Below the pieces are notes generated by a model. That model searched no databases and was not told the DNA's origin. It was given only the letters and a program-made list of their open reading frames with translations. This document shows positions 52,739 through 60,899 of a DNA stretch of 64,000 bases, in pieces. A program made the translations under genes and the position numbers. This DNA comes from Citrifermentans bremense R1 (GTDB lineage Bacteria; Desulfobacterota; Desulfuromonadia; Geobacterales; Geobacteraceae). Numbering within the stretch: the stretch's first letter is position 1; each line of letters opens with the position of its first letter. Location: assembly GCF_000426865.1 (NCBI RefSeq), contig NZ_AUGE01000012.1, forward strand, positions 1 through 64,000, read 5' to 3'.

Positions 52739-53754
52739 AGATGACCCCTGCCGTCCTCATCGTCGGTGCGCTGATGGTCTTCTGGGCCTCCGCCTTCATC
52801 ATCGTGGGGATACCCTCCCTCACCATGAAGGAAACCCCTTCCGAGATCTGGCGCCCGCTCACCCCGCTGGAAAAGGCCGGCCACAGGCTCTACGTCAAAA
52901 ACGGCTGCAGCTACTGCCATTCCCTCTTCATCAGGGTGAACGACTGGGACATAGGCGCCGAGCGGATCGCCAAGGCGGGCGACTATGTCGGCGTCGAGCC
53001 CGCCATCCTTGGCTCAGAGAGAACCGGCCCGGACCTCTCGCAGGAGGGGGGGGAGCACAGCGACGACTGGAACATCGCCCATTTCACCAACCCCCGCTTC
53101 ACCAGTCCCATTTCGCTCATGCCCTCGTGGGATTTTCTGACCGAGAGCGAGATAACGGCCTTGACCGCCTACGTCCAATCGCAGGGGGGAAAGCATGCGG
53201 ACCTGCGCCAGGCGCGGCAGAGGGAGTGGAAAAAGCAGGCGGTGGAGGCCTACAGCGGCGGGTTCGACCGCAACATCGAGTGGCTGCACGCGCAGGTCCC
53301 CGAGGTCTGGCGACGCATGCCTAACCCCTACCCGGCAACGGAAGCCGCGCTGCAGCGGGGGAAGCGGATCTACCAGCAGCTCTGCGTCAACTGCCACTCG
53401 CCGGTAGGCGACGGCAACGGCCCGGCGATGCCCTTTCTGAGCCCCCCTCCGCTGAACTTCACCACGCTGCGCCGGCACATGGTCGAGAACAGGTACATCG
53501 GGGGGATCTTCTACTACCAGATCATGAACGGGATTACCGGGACCGCCATGCCCTACTTCAAGAAGCACCTGGAGAGCGAGAAGATCTGGGATCTGGCCAA
53601 CTATCTGGCCGTCTCCTTCGTGGGGCACACCGACGCCAACACCGAACCCCGCGGCATCGACGCCTCCTTCGAGGGGGCGTGGGAGAACAGGTACCCACCT
53701 CCGGGGAGGGAAAGGCCGGACCTGCCCGTGGCGCCGCCGGCGCCGGTGCCGTGA
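52735..53754 (+). CDS. ccoO: CcoO fused to a second cytochrome c domain (diheme)
   Basis: 339 residues. An N-terminal anchor (~7-28) and a CcoO-like domain with heme site C58-SYCH62, GPDLSQEGG and ISLMPSWDFLTESEI, whose Met is the axial ligand. A second cytochrome c domain carries C217-VNCH221 (ALQRGKRIYQQLCVNCHSPVGDGNGP) and GTAMPYFKKH. Usual cbb3 operons have CcoO (monoheme) and CcoP (diheme) as separate chains; here one fused chain supplies two hemes and no separate ccoP exists. The Pro-rich C-terminus is probably flexible. Confidence 0.9.
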   Translation: MKMTPAVLIVGALMVFWASAFIIVGIPSLTMKETPSEIWRPLTPLEKAGHRLYVKNGCSYCHSLFIRVNDWDIGAERIAKAGDYVGVEPAILGSERTGPDLSQEGGEHSDDWNIAHFTNPRFTSPISLMPSWDFLTESEITALTAYVQSQGGKHADLRQARQREWKKQAVEAYSGGFDRNIEWLHAQVPEVWRRMPNPYPATEAALQRGKRIYQQLCVNCHSPVGDGNGPAMPFLSPPPLNFTTLRRHMVENRYIGGIFYYQIMNGITGTAMPYFKKHLESEKIWDLANYLAVSFVGHTDANTEPRGIDASFEGAWENRYPPPGRERPDLPVAPPAPVP

Positions 53755-53796
53755 TGCCGGGACTGGAGGGGGCTTTCGGATGCTCCCCCCTCCCAA

Positions 53797-53817
53797 CCTC
53801 CCCCCTCCGGGGGGAGG
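53797..53817. repeat. GC-rich hairpin inside the cluster
   Basis: CCTCCCCCC and GGGGGGAGG around TCC, 43 bp after the ccoO fusion gene and 55 bp before the ccoS-like gene. It is like the C/G-tract hairpins at 25310 and 30004 and may give partial termination or mRNA stability for the oxidase genes. Confidence 0.6.
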
Positions 53818-53871
53818 AGTGAGCGTAGCTTCAGCGAAGGTGGAAGCGAAGGTGATAATAAGGAGCTGCAA

Positions 53872-54099
53872 GTGAACCCGATGGAAGGAAACGCATTCCT
53901 GTTCTTGTGGATCGGCTTTCTGCTGCTGATGAGCACCGCCCTCGGCACACTCTTCCTCTGGGCCATACGCGCCGGGCAGTTCTCCAACCAGGAGCGCGCG
54001 CGTTACCTGGCATTGGATGCGGCGATCCCTGACCTGGAGCCGCCAACTGAAACCGCGCCGCAGGCAAAAGGGAAGCAGACAAGGCCGGAAGAGGTGTAA
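53872..54099 (+). CDS. ccoS: CcoS-like cbb3 assembly protein
   Basis: 75 residues with one helix (AFLFLWIGFLLLMSTALGTLFLWAIRAGQFSNQERARYLAL). The LFLWAIxxGQF segment is the CcoS hallmark; CcoS is needed for cofactor insertion into cbb3 oxidase. The start is GTG after AAGGAG; an ATG three codons later is possible. The C-terminal tail is rich in Pro/Glu/Lys. Confidence 0.72.
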   Translation: MNPMEGNAFLFLWIGFLLLMSTALGTLFLWAIRAGQFSNQERARYLALDAAIPDLEPPTETAPQAKGKQTRPEEV

Positions 54100-54116
54100 A
54101 GGCGGAGGGAACTGCC

Positions 54117-54395
54117 ATGATGCTCTACCTGTACGTGCTGCAGAACCAGTGGATCGTCTTGTCCCTTCTGGGAGGCGCCATCCTCACGCTCCTTATGTGC
54201 CTCACCTACCAGGCACTTTGGGTTCCGCGCGGCACGGAGACGGAGAGCGAAGGGATCAAGGTCAAGGACGTCCGCAGCTTTACCGCCTGGATTAAAAGCT
54301 TCGTCCCCTGGACCGTCATCCTGCTCATCCTGGCGAGCCTGGCCTTCACCATCTTCGAAATAACCCGAAACAACGCGATTCCGCCCAACTGGTGA
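54117..54395 (+). CDS. small two-helix membrane protein of the cluster, unknown
   Basis: 92 residues: helix 1 (IVLSLLGGAILTLLMCLTY), a charged loop with KVKDVRSFTAWIKSFVPW, helix 2 (VILLILASLAFTIFEI) and NNAIPPNW. The topology is like a cytochrome oxidase accessory subunit, but no family is recognised. GGAGGGA precedes the start, and the gene is 17 bp after ccoS. Coupling in the operon implies an oxidase or ACIII accessory role. Confidence 0.75.
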   Translation: MMLYLYVLQNQWIVLSLLGGAILTLLMCLTYQALWVPRGTETESEGIKVKDVRSFTAWIKSFVPWTVILLILASLAFTIFEITRNNAIPPNW

Positions 54396-54403
54396 GGCGA
54401 CTC

Positions 54404-54688
54404 ATGGAAACTCCCCGATACGACGAGAAGCAGGAACTGCCCTCCCCGTGGGAATGGATCATCCTCACGGTCTTCAGCGCCATGATCATGGGCTTTGGCT
54501 GGATCGTCTACCTGCTTGTCGCCGATGCACCGCGGTTCTGGGACTTCGGGCAGCTCCCGGACGCGCCGGCTGAATCGATCTATTCCAGCATTACCCCGGA
54601 GAAGCAGCGGCTGCCCAGGCGGCAGATAGCGCCGCTCCCTGAGGCGATGCCGCTGCCTGTCATCGTCCCCAAGGGGGCGCGCAAATGA
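54404..54688 (+). CDS. small single-helix protein of the cluster, unknown
   Basis: 94 residues with one membrane helix (WIILTVFSAMIMGFGWIVYLLVA) and a Pro-rich C-terminus (RRQIAPLPEAMPLPVIVPKG). METPRYDEKQ is the best start; four more codons upstream are open. The end overlaps the actE-like gene by 4 bp. No family is recognised. It could be a linker between the ACIII and oxidase parts. Confidence 0.72.
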   Translation: METPRYDEKQELPSPWEWIILTVFSAMIMGFGWIVYLLVADAPRFWDFGQLPDAPAESIYSSITPEKQRLPRRQIAPLPEAMPLPVIVPKGARK

Positions 54689-55185
54689 AGAAGTTGATCG
54701 CGCTGATAATAGTGGCCCCCCCGCTCATCTTCGCCGTCGTCTTCGGCTACCTCCTGGTCAAGGGACCCAGGATGACAGTGCAGCACCACTTCCGCGAGTT
54801 CCAGACTGTTCTCCCGCCGCCGCCTCCCGGGACCGTCAGCGCGCAACCGGACGCCTCTCGCATTCCCGCCGGCGCCGCTTTGGCGCTGGTAAAAAACCCG
54901 CTCCCCGCCAATCCGCAGAACCTGGAACGCGGCGGGATCTACTACAGCTACTACTGCCTCTTCTGCCATGGGGAGGGGGGCGCTGGAGACGGGCCGGTCG
55001 GGCACAGCTACATCCCGGTACCCGCCGACCTGAGGGGAGCGAAAGTAGCGGGATACAGCGACGGGGAATTGCTTCGGGCCATGCTCACCGGGGCGGGGCA
55101 CGAGCCGGTGCTGGAGCGGGTGGTTCCCCCGGAGCAGCGCTTTCACCTGGCCCTTTTCGTTCGCTCCCTCGCCCGAGCCCGTTAG
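54685..55185 (+). CDS. actE: membrane-anchored monoheme cytochrome c, ActE-like
   Basis: 166 residues: an N-terminal helix (LIALIIVAPPLIFAVVFGYLLV), then NPLPANPQNLERGGIYYSYYCLFCHGEGGAGDGPVGHSYIPVPADLRG with one heme at C91-C94-H95. The NPxPxxxxxLxRG...C..CHGxxGxGDGPV pattern matches ActE and related ACIII monoheme subunits. It is displaced from the other act genes by the oxidase genes. It may be the electron shuttle between ActA and CcoO. Confidence 0.8.
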   Translation: MKKLIALIIVAPPLIFAVVFGYLLVKGPRMTVQHHFREFQTVLPPPPPGTVSAQPDASRIPAGAALALVKNPLPANPQNLERGGIYYSYYCLFCHGEGGAGDGPVGHSYIPVPADLRGAKVAGYSDGELLRAMLTGAGHEPVLERVVPPEQRFHLALFVRSLARAR

Positions 55186-55272
55186 CTCTGCGGCACAACG
55201 TTCACCCGGCCTTTGGCCACCCTCGCCCGTACGGCGAGTGGATTTTTCCCCTGCTGGGGGGAGGAGGGCATC

Positions 55273-56052
55273 TTGGAAATTGAAGGCCTCACTCACCATC
55301 TCTGGATCGGATTCGCCGGCGGACTCGTCGCCTGCGCCCACTGCGTCAGCATGTGCGGCGGGTTCGTGCTGCACCTGTCACGGGAAAAGGAGCGCCAGGA
55401 CATGCTGGCTGGGCAGTTCCTGTGGCAGGCCGGCAGGCTCTGCAGCTATCTCTTCCTGGGTGCTGTCGCCGGTTTCACCGGCGGCTATTTCCAGCTCCTG
55501 CTGCAGCGCCACGGCCTGTGGCAAAACCTGTTGAGCTACGGGGCGGCGGCAGTCATGTTCCTCATGGGCGCGAGCCTTCTGGGCCTGCTTCCCTTGCGGG
55601 GTGAGGCGAACAGGGGGATGTTTTCCTCGACCCTTTCCGCCCTTGCCGCCAGGCTTTGCACCGATTCCTCTCCCGGGTCCGCCCTCACCATGGGGATCGT
55701 CACCGGCTTTCTTCCCTGCCCCATCGTCGTCGCTTTCCTCGCCTATTCCCTGCAGACCGGCTCCGTCCTCTCCGGCCTCGCCACCATGGCCGCACTGGCG
55801 GCCGGGACCTCGCTGCCGCTTCTCGCGCTGGGGAGCGCGGCGCGGCTCACCCGGTGGCACCTGCGCGCCTGGGGGGCGCGGGCCGGCGGCGCCGTCCTGC
55901 TCCTCTTCGCCCTGGGAACCGCCCTCCGGGGGTCCAGCTTCTACCACAGGCTCCTCGGCTGTCCCCCGACTCCCGGGGCGCATACAATCAGCGCCAGCGC
56001 TCATTCCGCGACCGGCGCCTGGAGGGGCGATGCCTACGACAGCGGCCGCTAG
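55273..56052 (+). CDS. SafE/TauE-like membrane protein for oxidase copper assembly
   Basis: 259 residues, six helices. LVACAHCVSMCGGFVLHLS is the urease-accessory UreH/SafE motif with a Cys pair, and VTGFLPCPIVVAFLAY follows. Such proteins sit beside ccoI/ccoS and are thought to take part in copper delivery to heme-copper oxidases. The start appears to be TTG after GGAGGAGGG; an ATG 60 bp upstream has no good ribosome site. The end overlaps ccoI by 23 bp. Confidence 0.82.
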   Translation: MEIEGLTHHLWIGFAGGLVACAHCVSMCGGFVLHLSREKERQDMLAGQFLWQAGRLCSYLFLGAVAGFTGGYFQLLLQRHGLWQNLLSYGAAAVMFLMGASLLGLLPLRGEANRGMFSSTLSALAARLCTDSSPGSALTMGIVTGFLPCPIVVAFLAYSLQTGSVLSGLATMAALAAGTSLPLLALGSAARLTRWHLRAWGARAGGAVLLLFALGTALRGSSFYHRLLGCPPTPGAHTISASAHSATGAWRGDAYDSGR

Positions 56053-58237
56053 CACCATGGAGCACTATTCTTGCGCGCACTGCGGACTCCCGGTGGCAAC
56101 CCCCTCGCTTGGGAAAGCCCCCTCTACTCTCGACCGGCAGGAGATCTTCTGCTGCCACGCCTGCAGGCTGGTCTCCGCCATCGTCGGAAACCGGCAGGGG
56201 GAGCAGGGGTGGCACCTGTTCCGGCTCGGCATCGGCGCGCTCCTGGCCATGAACGTGATGATGATTTCCCTGCTCCTCTACGCCGGGAGCGTGGAGACGC
56301 AGCTGATCCCCCTGTTCCGCCGCATACTCCTCGTTATTTCCATCCCCGCCATGCTGATCCTGATCCCCCCGTTTCTTTCCGGCGCGCTACGCGAGATCTC
56401 GTCGCGGCGCTTTTGCCTCGACTTCCTCATCGCGCTCGGATCCCTCTCCGCCTTCTCTCTGAGCGCGGTGAACGCGGTCGTCGGCTCCGGAGAGGTCTAT
56501 TTCGACACCGCCACCATGCTTCCGGTGCTGGTTACCCTGGGAAAATTCATCGAGGCGTCGATGAAAAGGAAGGCGAGCGAGCTCCTGGAAACACTGGAGA
56601 CGCTGCTGCCGCGGACCGCGCTCCGGGTTACCGGGGAGGGTATCGACGAGGTGGCGCTGGACGCGCTGCAGCCGGGCGACCTGGTGCGGGTGCGGCCGGG
56701 CGAGCGGGTGGCCGTGGACGGCACCGTGGTGGAAGGGACGAGCAGCATCGAGGAGGCACCCTTCACCGGCGAGTTCCTCCCCAGGCTCTGCCGCAAAGGG
56801 GACGCGGTCACAGCCGGCACGGTGAACGGCCAGGGTACCCTGCTGCTGCGCGCCGACCGGACCGGGTCGCAGCTTTTATTGCACAGTATTGCCGACATGG
56901 TGCAGCAGGCCTGGCGTGCCCCTTCGCAGAGCGAGCGGCTGGCGCAGAAGGCGGCCATGCTTTTTCTGCCGGCGGTGCTCCTGGTCTCCGTCGGCGCACT
57001 CATCTGCTGGTCGTTCAAGGGCCTTCCCGACCAGGCGCTCCTGAGTGCGCTTTCCGTGCTGGTGGTCGCCTGCCCCTGCACCATGGGGATAGCTACCCCC
57101 CTGGCCACCTCGCTGGCCGTAGCCCGTGCCGCGCGTGCCGGCATCGTCGTGCGCGGCGGCAGCGTCATGGAGGGGATAGCCGGCACCGGTACCGTCTTCT
57201 TCGACAAGACAGGCACCGTCACCTCCGGCACCCCGGTGCTGAGCGAGATGGAGCTGCTGGATCCGCTCGCGACCCGCGCCGAACTGCTGGGGAGGCTGGC
57301 CGCCCTGGAGTCGGCAAGCGAGCACCCGCTGGCGGCGGCGGTCAAGGCCGCGGCGGCTGCCTGCGGCGTGGTACCCGGGGCGGCAACGCAGGTCGAGCTC
57401 TCGGTTGGGTGTGGCATCAGCGGCACGGTGACCTGGAAAGGGGTGGCGGCGAGGGTTTGGGCAGGAAACGCCTCATGCGCCGACGGCGATGTGGGGTGCG
57501 AGGATCTGCCGGGGGAGGGTGCGGTGGTGTTCGTGGGGTGGGATGGGAGGCTCAGGGGGAGGCTTCATTTCGCCGATCCGCTCAAAGACGATGCGGCAAG
57601 CTCCCTGGACGCGCTGCACCGGTTGGGTTTGACGAGCGTGCTCCTCTCCGGCGACCGTTTTTCCTCGGCCCAGGTGGCGGCCAAGCGGCTGGGGATCCAG
57701 CGGGTCGAGGCCCCCTCCCCTCCGAAGCGCAAGCTGGAGCTCATCGCCGGCTCCATCGCCAAGGGGGAGAAGGTCGCCATGGTGGGGGACGGGGTAAACG
57801 ACGCGCCCGCCCTCGCCGCGGCCCAGACAGGGATCGCGCTTGGAACCGGGATGGAGCTCGCCCAGGTGGCGGGGAACGTGGTGATCCTGTCGGGGCGGCT
57901 GTCGCAAATTCCCTGGCTGATCGCGCTCAGCCGGCGCGCCGGGAACATCATCCGCGGGAACCTCGCCTTAAGCTTCGCCTACAACGCGGTGGCGCTGGCC
58001 GCGGCGGCTGCAAGCCTGCTCCATCCGCTTCTGGCCGCGGTCGCCATGGTGGTCTCCAGCCTCACCGTGCTGGGGAACTCCCTGCGCATCGGCGCCTTTC
58101 CCGACCCCTCCGCCCTCCCGGCACGAAGCCGGGAGACGGCGTCGCCGCAGCCTAAGGGCGTGTTGCCGGCGATGCCCCTTGAGGAGGCTCCGGCTGCGCG
58201 GGGTCGGTGTGCTGGTGCAGGTGGTTTCCCGGCGTGA
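56030..58237 (+). CDS. ccoI: copper-translocating P-type ATPase (CcoI/FixI type)
   Basis: 735 residues. The N-terminal double Cys region CAHCGLPV...EIFCCHACRLV is the CcoI/FixI type rather than a GMTCxxC domain. Other features are a transport CPC in VVACPCTMGIATPLA, DKTGTVTSG with the phospho-Asp, SEHPLA, and MVGDGVNDAPALAAA. It exports copper that is used for Cu-B insertion in cbb3 oxidase. The start is behind GGAGGGG; an ATG 27 bp later is possible. Its last 86 bp overlap the converging GGDEF-EAL gene. Confidence 0.93.
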   Translation: MPTTAAASTMEHYSCAHCGLPVATPSLGKAPSTLDRQEIFCCHACRLVSAIVGNRQGEQGWHLFRLGIGALLAMNVMMISLLLYAGSVETQLIPLFRRILLVISIPAMLILIPPFLSGALREISSRRFCLDFLIALGSLSAFSLSAVNAVVGSGEVYFDTATMLPVLVTLGKFIEASMKRKASELLETLETLLPRTALRVTGEGIDEVALDALQPGDLVRVRPGERVAVDGTVVEGTSSIEEAPFTGEFLPRLCRKGDAVTAGTVNGQGTLLLRADRTGSQLLLHSIADMVQQAWRAPSQSERLAQKAAMLFLPAVLLVSVGALICWSFKGLPDQALLSALSVLVVACPCTMGIATPLATSLAVARAARAGIVVRGGSVMEGIAGTGTVFFDKTGTVTSGTPVLSEMELLDPLATRAELLGRLAALESASEHPLAAAVKAAAAACGVVPGAATQVELSVGCGISGTVTWKGVAARVWAGNASCADGDVGCEDLPGEGAVVFVGWDGRLRGRLHFADPLKDDAASSLDALHRLGLTSVLLSGDRFSSAQVAAKRLGIQRVEAPSPPKRKLELIAGSIAKGEKVAMVGDGVNDAPALAAAQTGIALGTGMELAQVAGNVVILSGRLSQIPWLIALSRRAGNIIRGNLALSFAYNAVALAAAAASLLHPLLAAVAMVVSSLTVLGNSLRIGAFPDPSALPARSRETASPQPKGVLPAMPLEEAPAARGRCAGAGGFPA

Positions 58238-60317
58238 AGAACTGGGTGACCGATTCCGCGGCCACCGGGCGCGACACCAGGAAGCCCTGGATCTCGTGGC
58301 AACCCTGATCCTTCAGCTTCTCCAACTGGTCCACCGTCTCCACCCCCTCCGCCACGATCTGCATGTTGAGGCTCTTGGCCATGGCGATGATGGCGGTGAC
58401 GATGGCCTGGTCCTCGGTGCTCTTCATCATGTTCAGGATGAAGGTCCGGTCGATCTTCAGCGTGTTGATGGGGAACCGGTGCAGGTAGCTCAGGGAGGAA
58501 TAGCCGGTGCCGAAATCGTCCACAGAGATGGTCATGCCGAGTTCCCTCAGTTCCCGGAACAACGCGCAGGTGTACTCGTCGTTTTGCATCAGCGCCGACT
58601 CGGTGATCTCTATCTCAAGGAGCGCCGGCTCAAGGCCCGTCGCTTCCAGCACCGACAAGATCGCCTCCTTCACGTCCTGGCGTTGGAAATGGTAGGGCGA
58701 GAGGTTCACCGCCACCCGCACCGAGCCCAGGTTTTGCTCCTGCCACTTCTTGGCCTGGCTGCAGGCGGTGCGCAGCACCCAGTCGGTCAATTCCACGATG
58801 AACCCGCTCTCCTCGCTCAGCCGGATGAACTTGTCCGGCGCCAGCATCCCCAGCCTCGGGTGCATCCAGCGCACCAGGGCCTCCACCGAAGTCACGTTGC
58901 CGGTGAGGAGGTCCACCTTGGGCTGGTAGTGCAGCACGAATTCGTCGCGCTCCAGCGCAAGCCTTAAGTCCGACAGCAGCGTCACCCTCTCGGTCGCGTG
59001 CTCGTTCATCTTCCTGTCGAACATCTTGTAGACGTTCTTGCCGCAGGCTTTCGCGTGGTACATGGCGATGTCCGCGTTCATCAGCAGCTCGTCCACCGTC
59101 TTGCCGTCGTGCGGGAACAGGGTCACCCCGATGCTGGCCGTGACGTAGATCTCGCTTTCGCCCAGCTGGAAGGGCTTGGCGAAGAGCCTGTTCAGCTTCG
59201 CCGCCACGATGGCCGCGTTCTCGGCGTTCACCACGTTCTGGGTGAATATGGTGAACTCGTCCCCTCCGAGCCGCGCCACCGTGTCGCAGCTGCGCACCAC
59301 GGTGGAAAGCCGGCTGGCCACCTCGATCAGCAACAGATCCCCGGTGCGGTGCCCGAGTGTGTCGTTGATGTCCTTGAAATGGTCCAGGTCGATGAAGATC
59401 ACGCTCAAGGCCTGCCTGCTCCGCTCGGCCTGGTACAGCGCCTGGGCCAGCCGGTCGTAGAACAGGGTGCGGTTGGGGAGCCGGGTCAGCGGATCGTAGT
59501 GCGCCAGCTGCTGCAGGTGCGCCTGGCGCTGCCTGAGGATCTGGTTGCGCTCCTCGATCTCGGAGAGCATCTCGTTGAAGCCGTCGTAGAGAAGCCCGAT
59601 CTCGTCGTCCGAGGGCTTCGCCACCCTTATCGCGTAGTTCTTGCTGGCGGAGACGTCCTTCATGGAGGAGAGAAGATCCAGTAGCGGCCTGGAGATCATC
59701 TGTTGCAGCTTGGCCGAAAAGAAATAGGCCGCGATGACGGTGACCAGCATGAAAAGCAGGGTGACCGTCGCGGTCCAGCGCAGGTTTTTCCGGAACAGCT
59801 CGGTGTCGGCATGGATGACGACGGTGCCGACCCGCTCGTAGTCGAAGTAGACCGGCTGCACCAGGCAGTCGAAACCGGAGACGGCGCTGTTCTTTTCGGC
59901 CGTTTTCCTGATGGCCTCCACGGCCGCGAGCACGGCAGCCGGCGAGGGGGAGGCCCCCAGCCGCTCCAGCGGGAGCTCCGCGTTTCCCGCCTCCGGCGCC
60001 ACGTGGCGCGCCATGATCTGCCCTTCGCTGGTCAATACGTAAACGGCCAGGATGGAGCGCTTGCTCGCCAGCGGGGCGATGGTCCGCTGAGCGGACTCCG
60101 GGTCGTCGAAGACCAGGGCCGAGGCGGAGTTGGCTCCGATGATTTCCGCCAGCGAGACCAGGTCTTCCCGCTGCACCCGGTACAGCCCCTTGGCATCCCT
60201 GGTGAGAAAGAATATGGACGCCGCCAGCAGGGAGGCGCAGCAGCAGAGCATGATGATCAGCATCAGCTTGCGCTTCAGCGGCAGGTTCCTCACGAAACTC
60301 ACGCGCAAGGGGCTCAT
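58152..60317 (-). CDS. membrane GGDEF-EAL protein with periplasmic sensor and HAMP
   Basis: 721 residues: helix (LMLIIMLCCCASLLAASIFFL), CHASE8-like periplasmic domain (~40-180), second helix (ATVTLLFMLVTVIAAYFFS), HAMP (~205-265), GGDEF (LGGDEFTIF, intact active site) and EAL (EALVRW; EITES; DDFGTGYSS; KIDRTF). Both c-di-GMP synthesis and breakdown motifs look complete. It follows yfiR by a 4-bp overlap, as in YfiR-YfiN pairs, where periplasmic YfiR represses the cyclase. Here the partner has an EAL domain that YfiN lacks. Confidence 0.94.
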   Translation of the reverse strand: MSPLRVSFVRNLPLKRKLMLIIMLCCCASLLAASIFFLTRDAKGLYRVQREDLVSLAEIIGANSASALVFDDPESAQRTIAPLASKRSILAVYVLTSEGQIMARHVAPEAGNAELPLERLGASPSPAAVLAAVEAIRKTAEKNSAVSGFDCLVQPVYFDYERVGTVVIHADTELFRKNLRWTATVTLLFMLVTVIAAYFFSAKLQQMISRPLLDLLSSMKDVSASKNYAIRVAKPSDDEIGLLYDGFNEMLSEIEERNQILRQRQAHLQQLAHYDPLTRLPNRTLFYDRLAQALYQAERSRQALSVIFIDLDHFKDINDTLGHRTGDLLLIEVASRLSTVVRSCDTVARLGGDEFTIFTQNVVNAENAAIVAAKLNRLFAKPFQLGESEIYVTASIGVTLFPHDGKTVDELLMNADIAMYHAKACGKNVYKMFDRKMNEHATERVTLLSDLRLALERDEFVLHYQPKVDLLTGNVTSVEALVRWMHPRLGMLAPDKFIRLSEESGFIVELTDWVLRTACSQAKKWQEQNLGSVRVAVNLSPYHFQRQDVKEAILSVLEATGLEPALLEIEITESALMQNDEYTCALFRELRELGMTISVDDFGTGYSSLSYLHRFPINTLKIDRTFILNMMKSTEDQAIVTAIIAMAKSLNMQIVAEGVETVDQLEKLKDQGCHEIQGFLVSRPVAAESVTQFFTPGNHLHQHTDPAQPEPPQGASPATRP

Positions 60318-60886
60318 TGGTCACCCTCTCTTGTCAGCTTGGCCAGCTTGAGCAGCTGCGAACTGATCTTGACCCTGGACTGCTGGGCCGCCTTCAGGTT
60401 GATCTCGAAACGCACCCGCCCCTCGTTTTCCACAAGGCCGATGATGCCGCCGAAGCGGGCAAAGTCCGGGATGTCCCCAACGGTCAGCACGCCGCGCCGG
60501 CGCGCCAGCTCCAGGACCCCGGCGAGGTACCTCTTCTCGATCCCGCTCACCACCAGGACGTTGCATTCCGACGGTTCGTCCCCCGTGGCCAGGCGCCGCA
60601 GCGACAGCGGGTGCCCCAGCACCGTCTTCCCCTGGTACTGCTCCAGGGCCGCCGCGAAGGGGCCGCGTCCCACGCTGCAGATCTGCAGGGGGGCGCCGGT
60701 GCGGGGAAAGGCCTCCGCCGGCCACTCGATGTACCTCGACAGGTTGACGACCATCGCCGCCTTCACCTGGTATTCCTGGGCTCCCTCGGCCTGCGGCTCG
60801 AAGGCGTGCAGGAAAAGAAGAGCCAGCAGTATCGGCAGACAGCGTAGTCCGGCTGCAGCCGGTATGGGACAGTGGCGTCGAATCAG
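60314..60886 (-). CDS. YfiR family periplasmic regulator
   Basis: About 190 residues: a hydrophobic signal (LPILLALLFLHAFEPQAEG), then YQVKAAMVVNLSRYIEWPAEAF, ICSVGRGPF, CNVLVVSGIEK and INLKAAQQSRVKISSQLLKLAKL, the YfiR pattern. YfiR-type proteins restrain a membrane diguanylate cyclase; the cyclase gene overlaps by 4 bp downstream. The perfect AAAGGAGGAG ribosome site is followed by no ATG/GTG/TTG in frame before the mature region. The start is taken as CTG (60886) or ATT (60883); the nearest normal start is an ATG at 60949 inside the TonB gene. Confidence 0.85.
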   Translation of the reverse strand: MIRRHCPIPAAAGLRCLPILLALLFLHAFEPQAEGAQEYQVKAAMVVNLSRYIEWPAEAFPRTGAPLQICSVGRGPFAAALEQYQGKTVLGHPLSLRRLATGDEPSECNVLVVSGIEKRYLAGVLELARRRGVLTVGDIPDFARFGGIIGLVENEGRVRFEINLKAAQQSRVKISSQLLKLAKLTREGDQ

Positions 60887-60899
60887 CGCTCTCCTCCTT

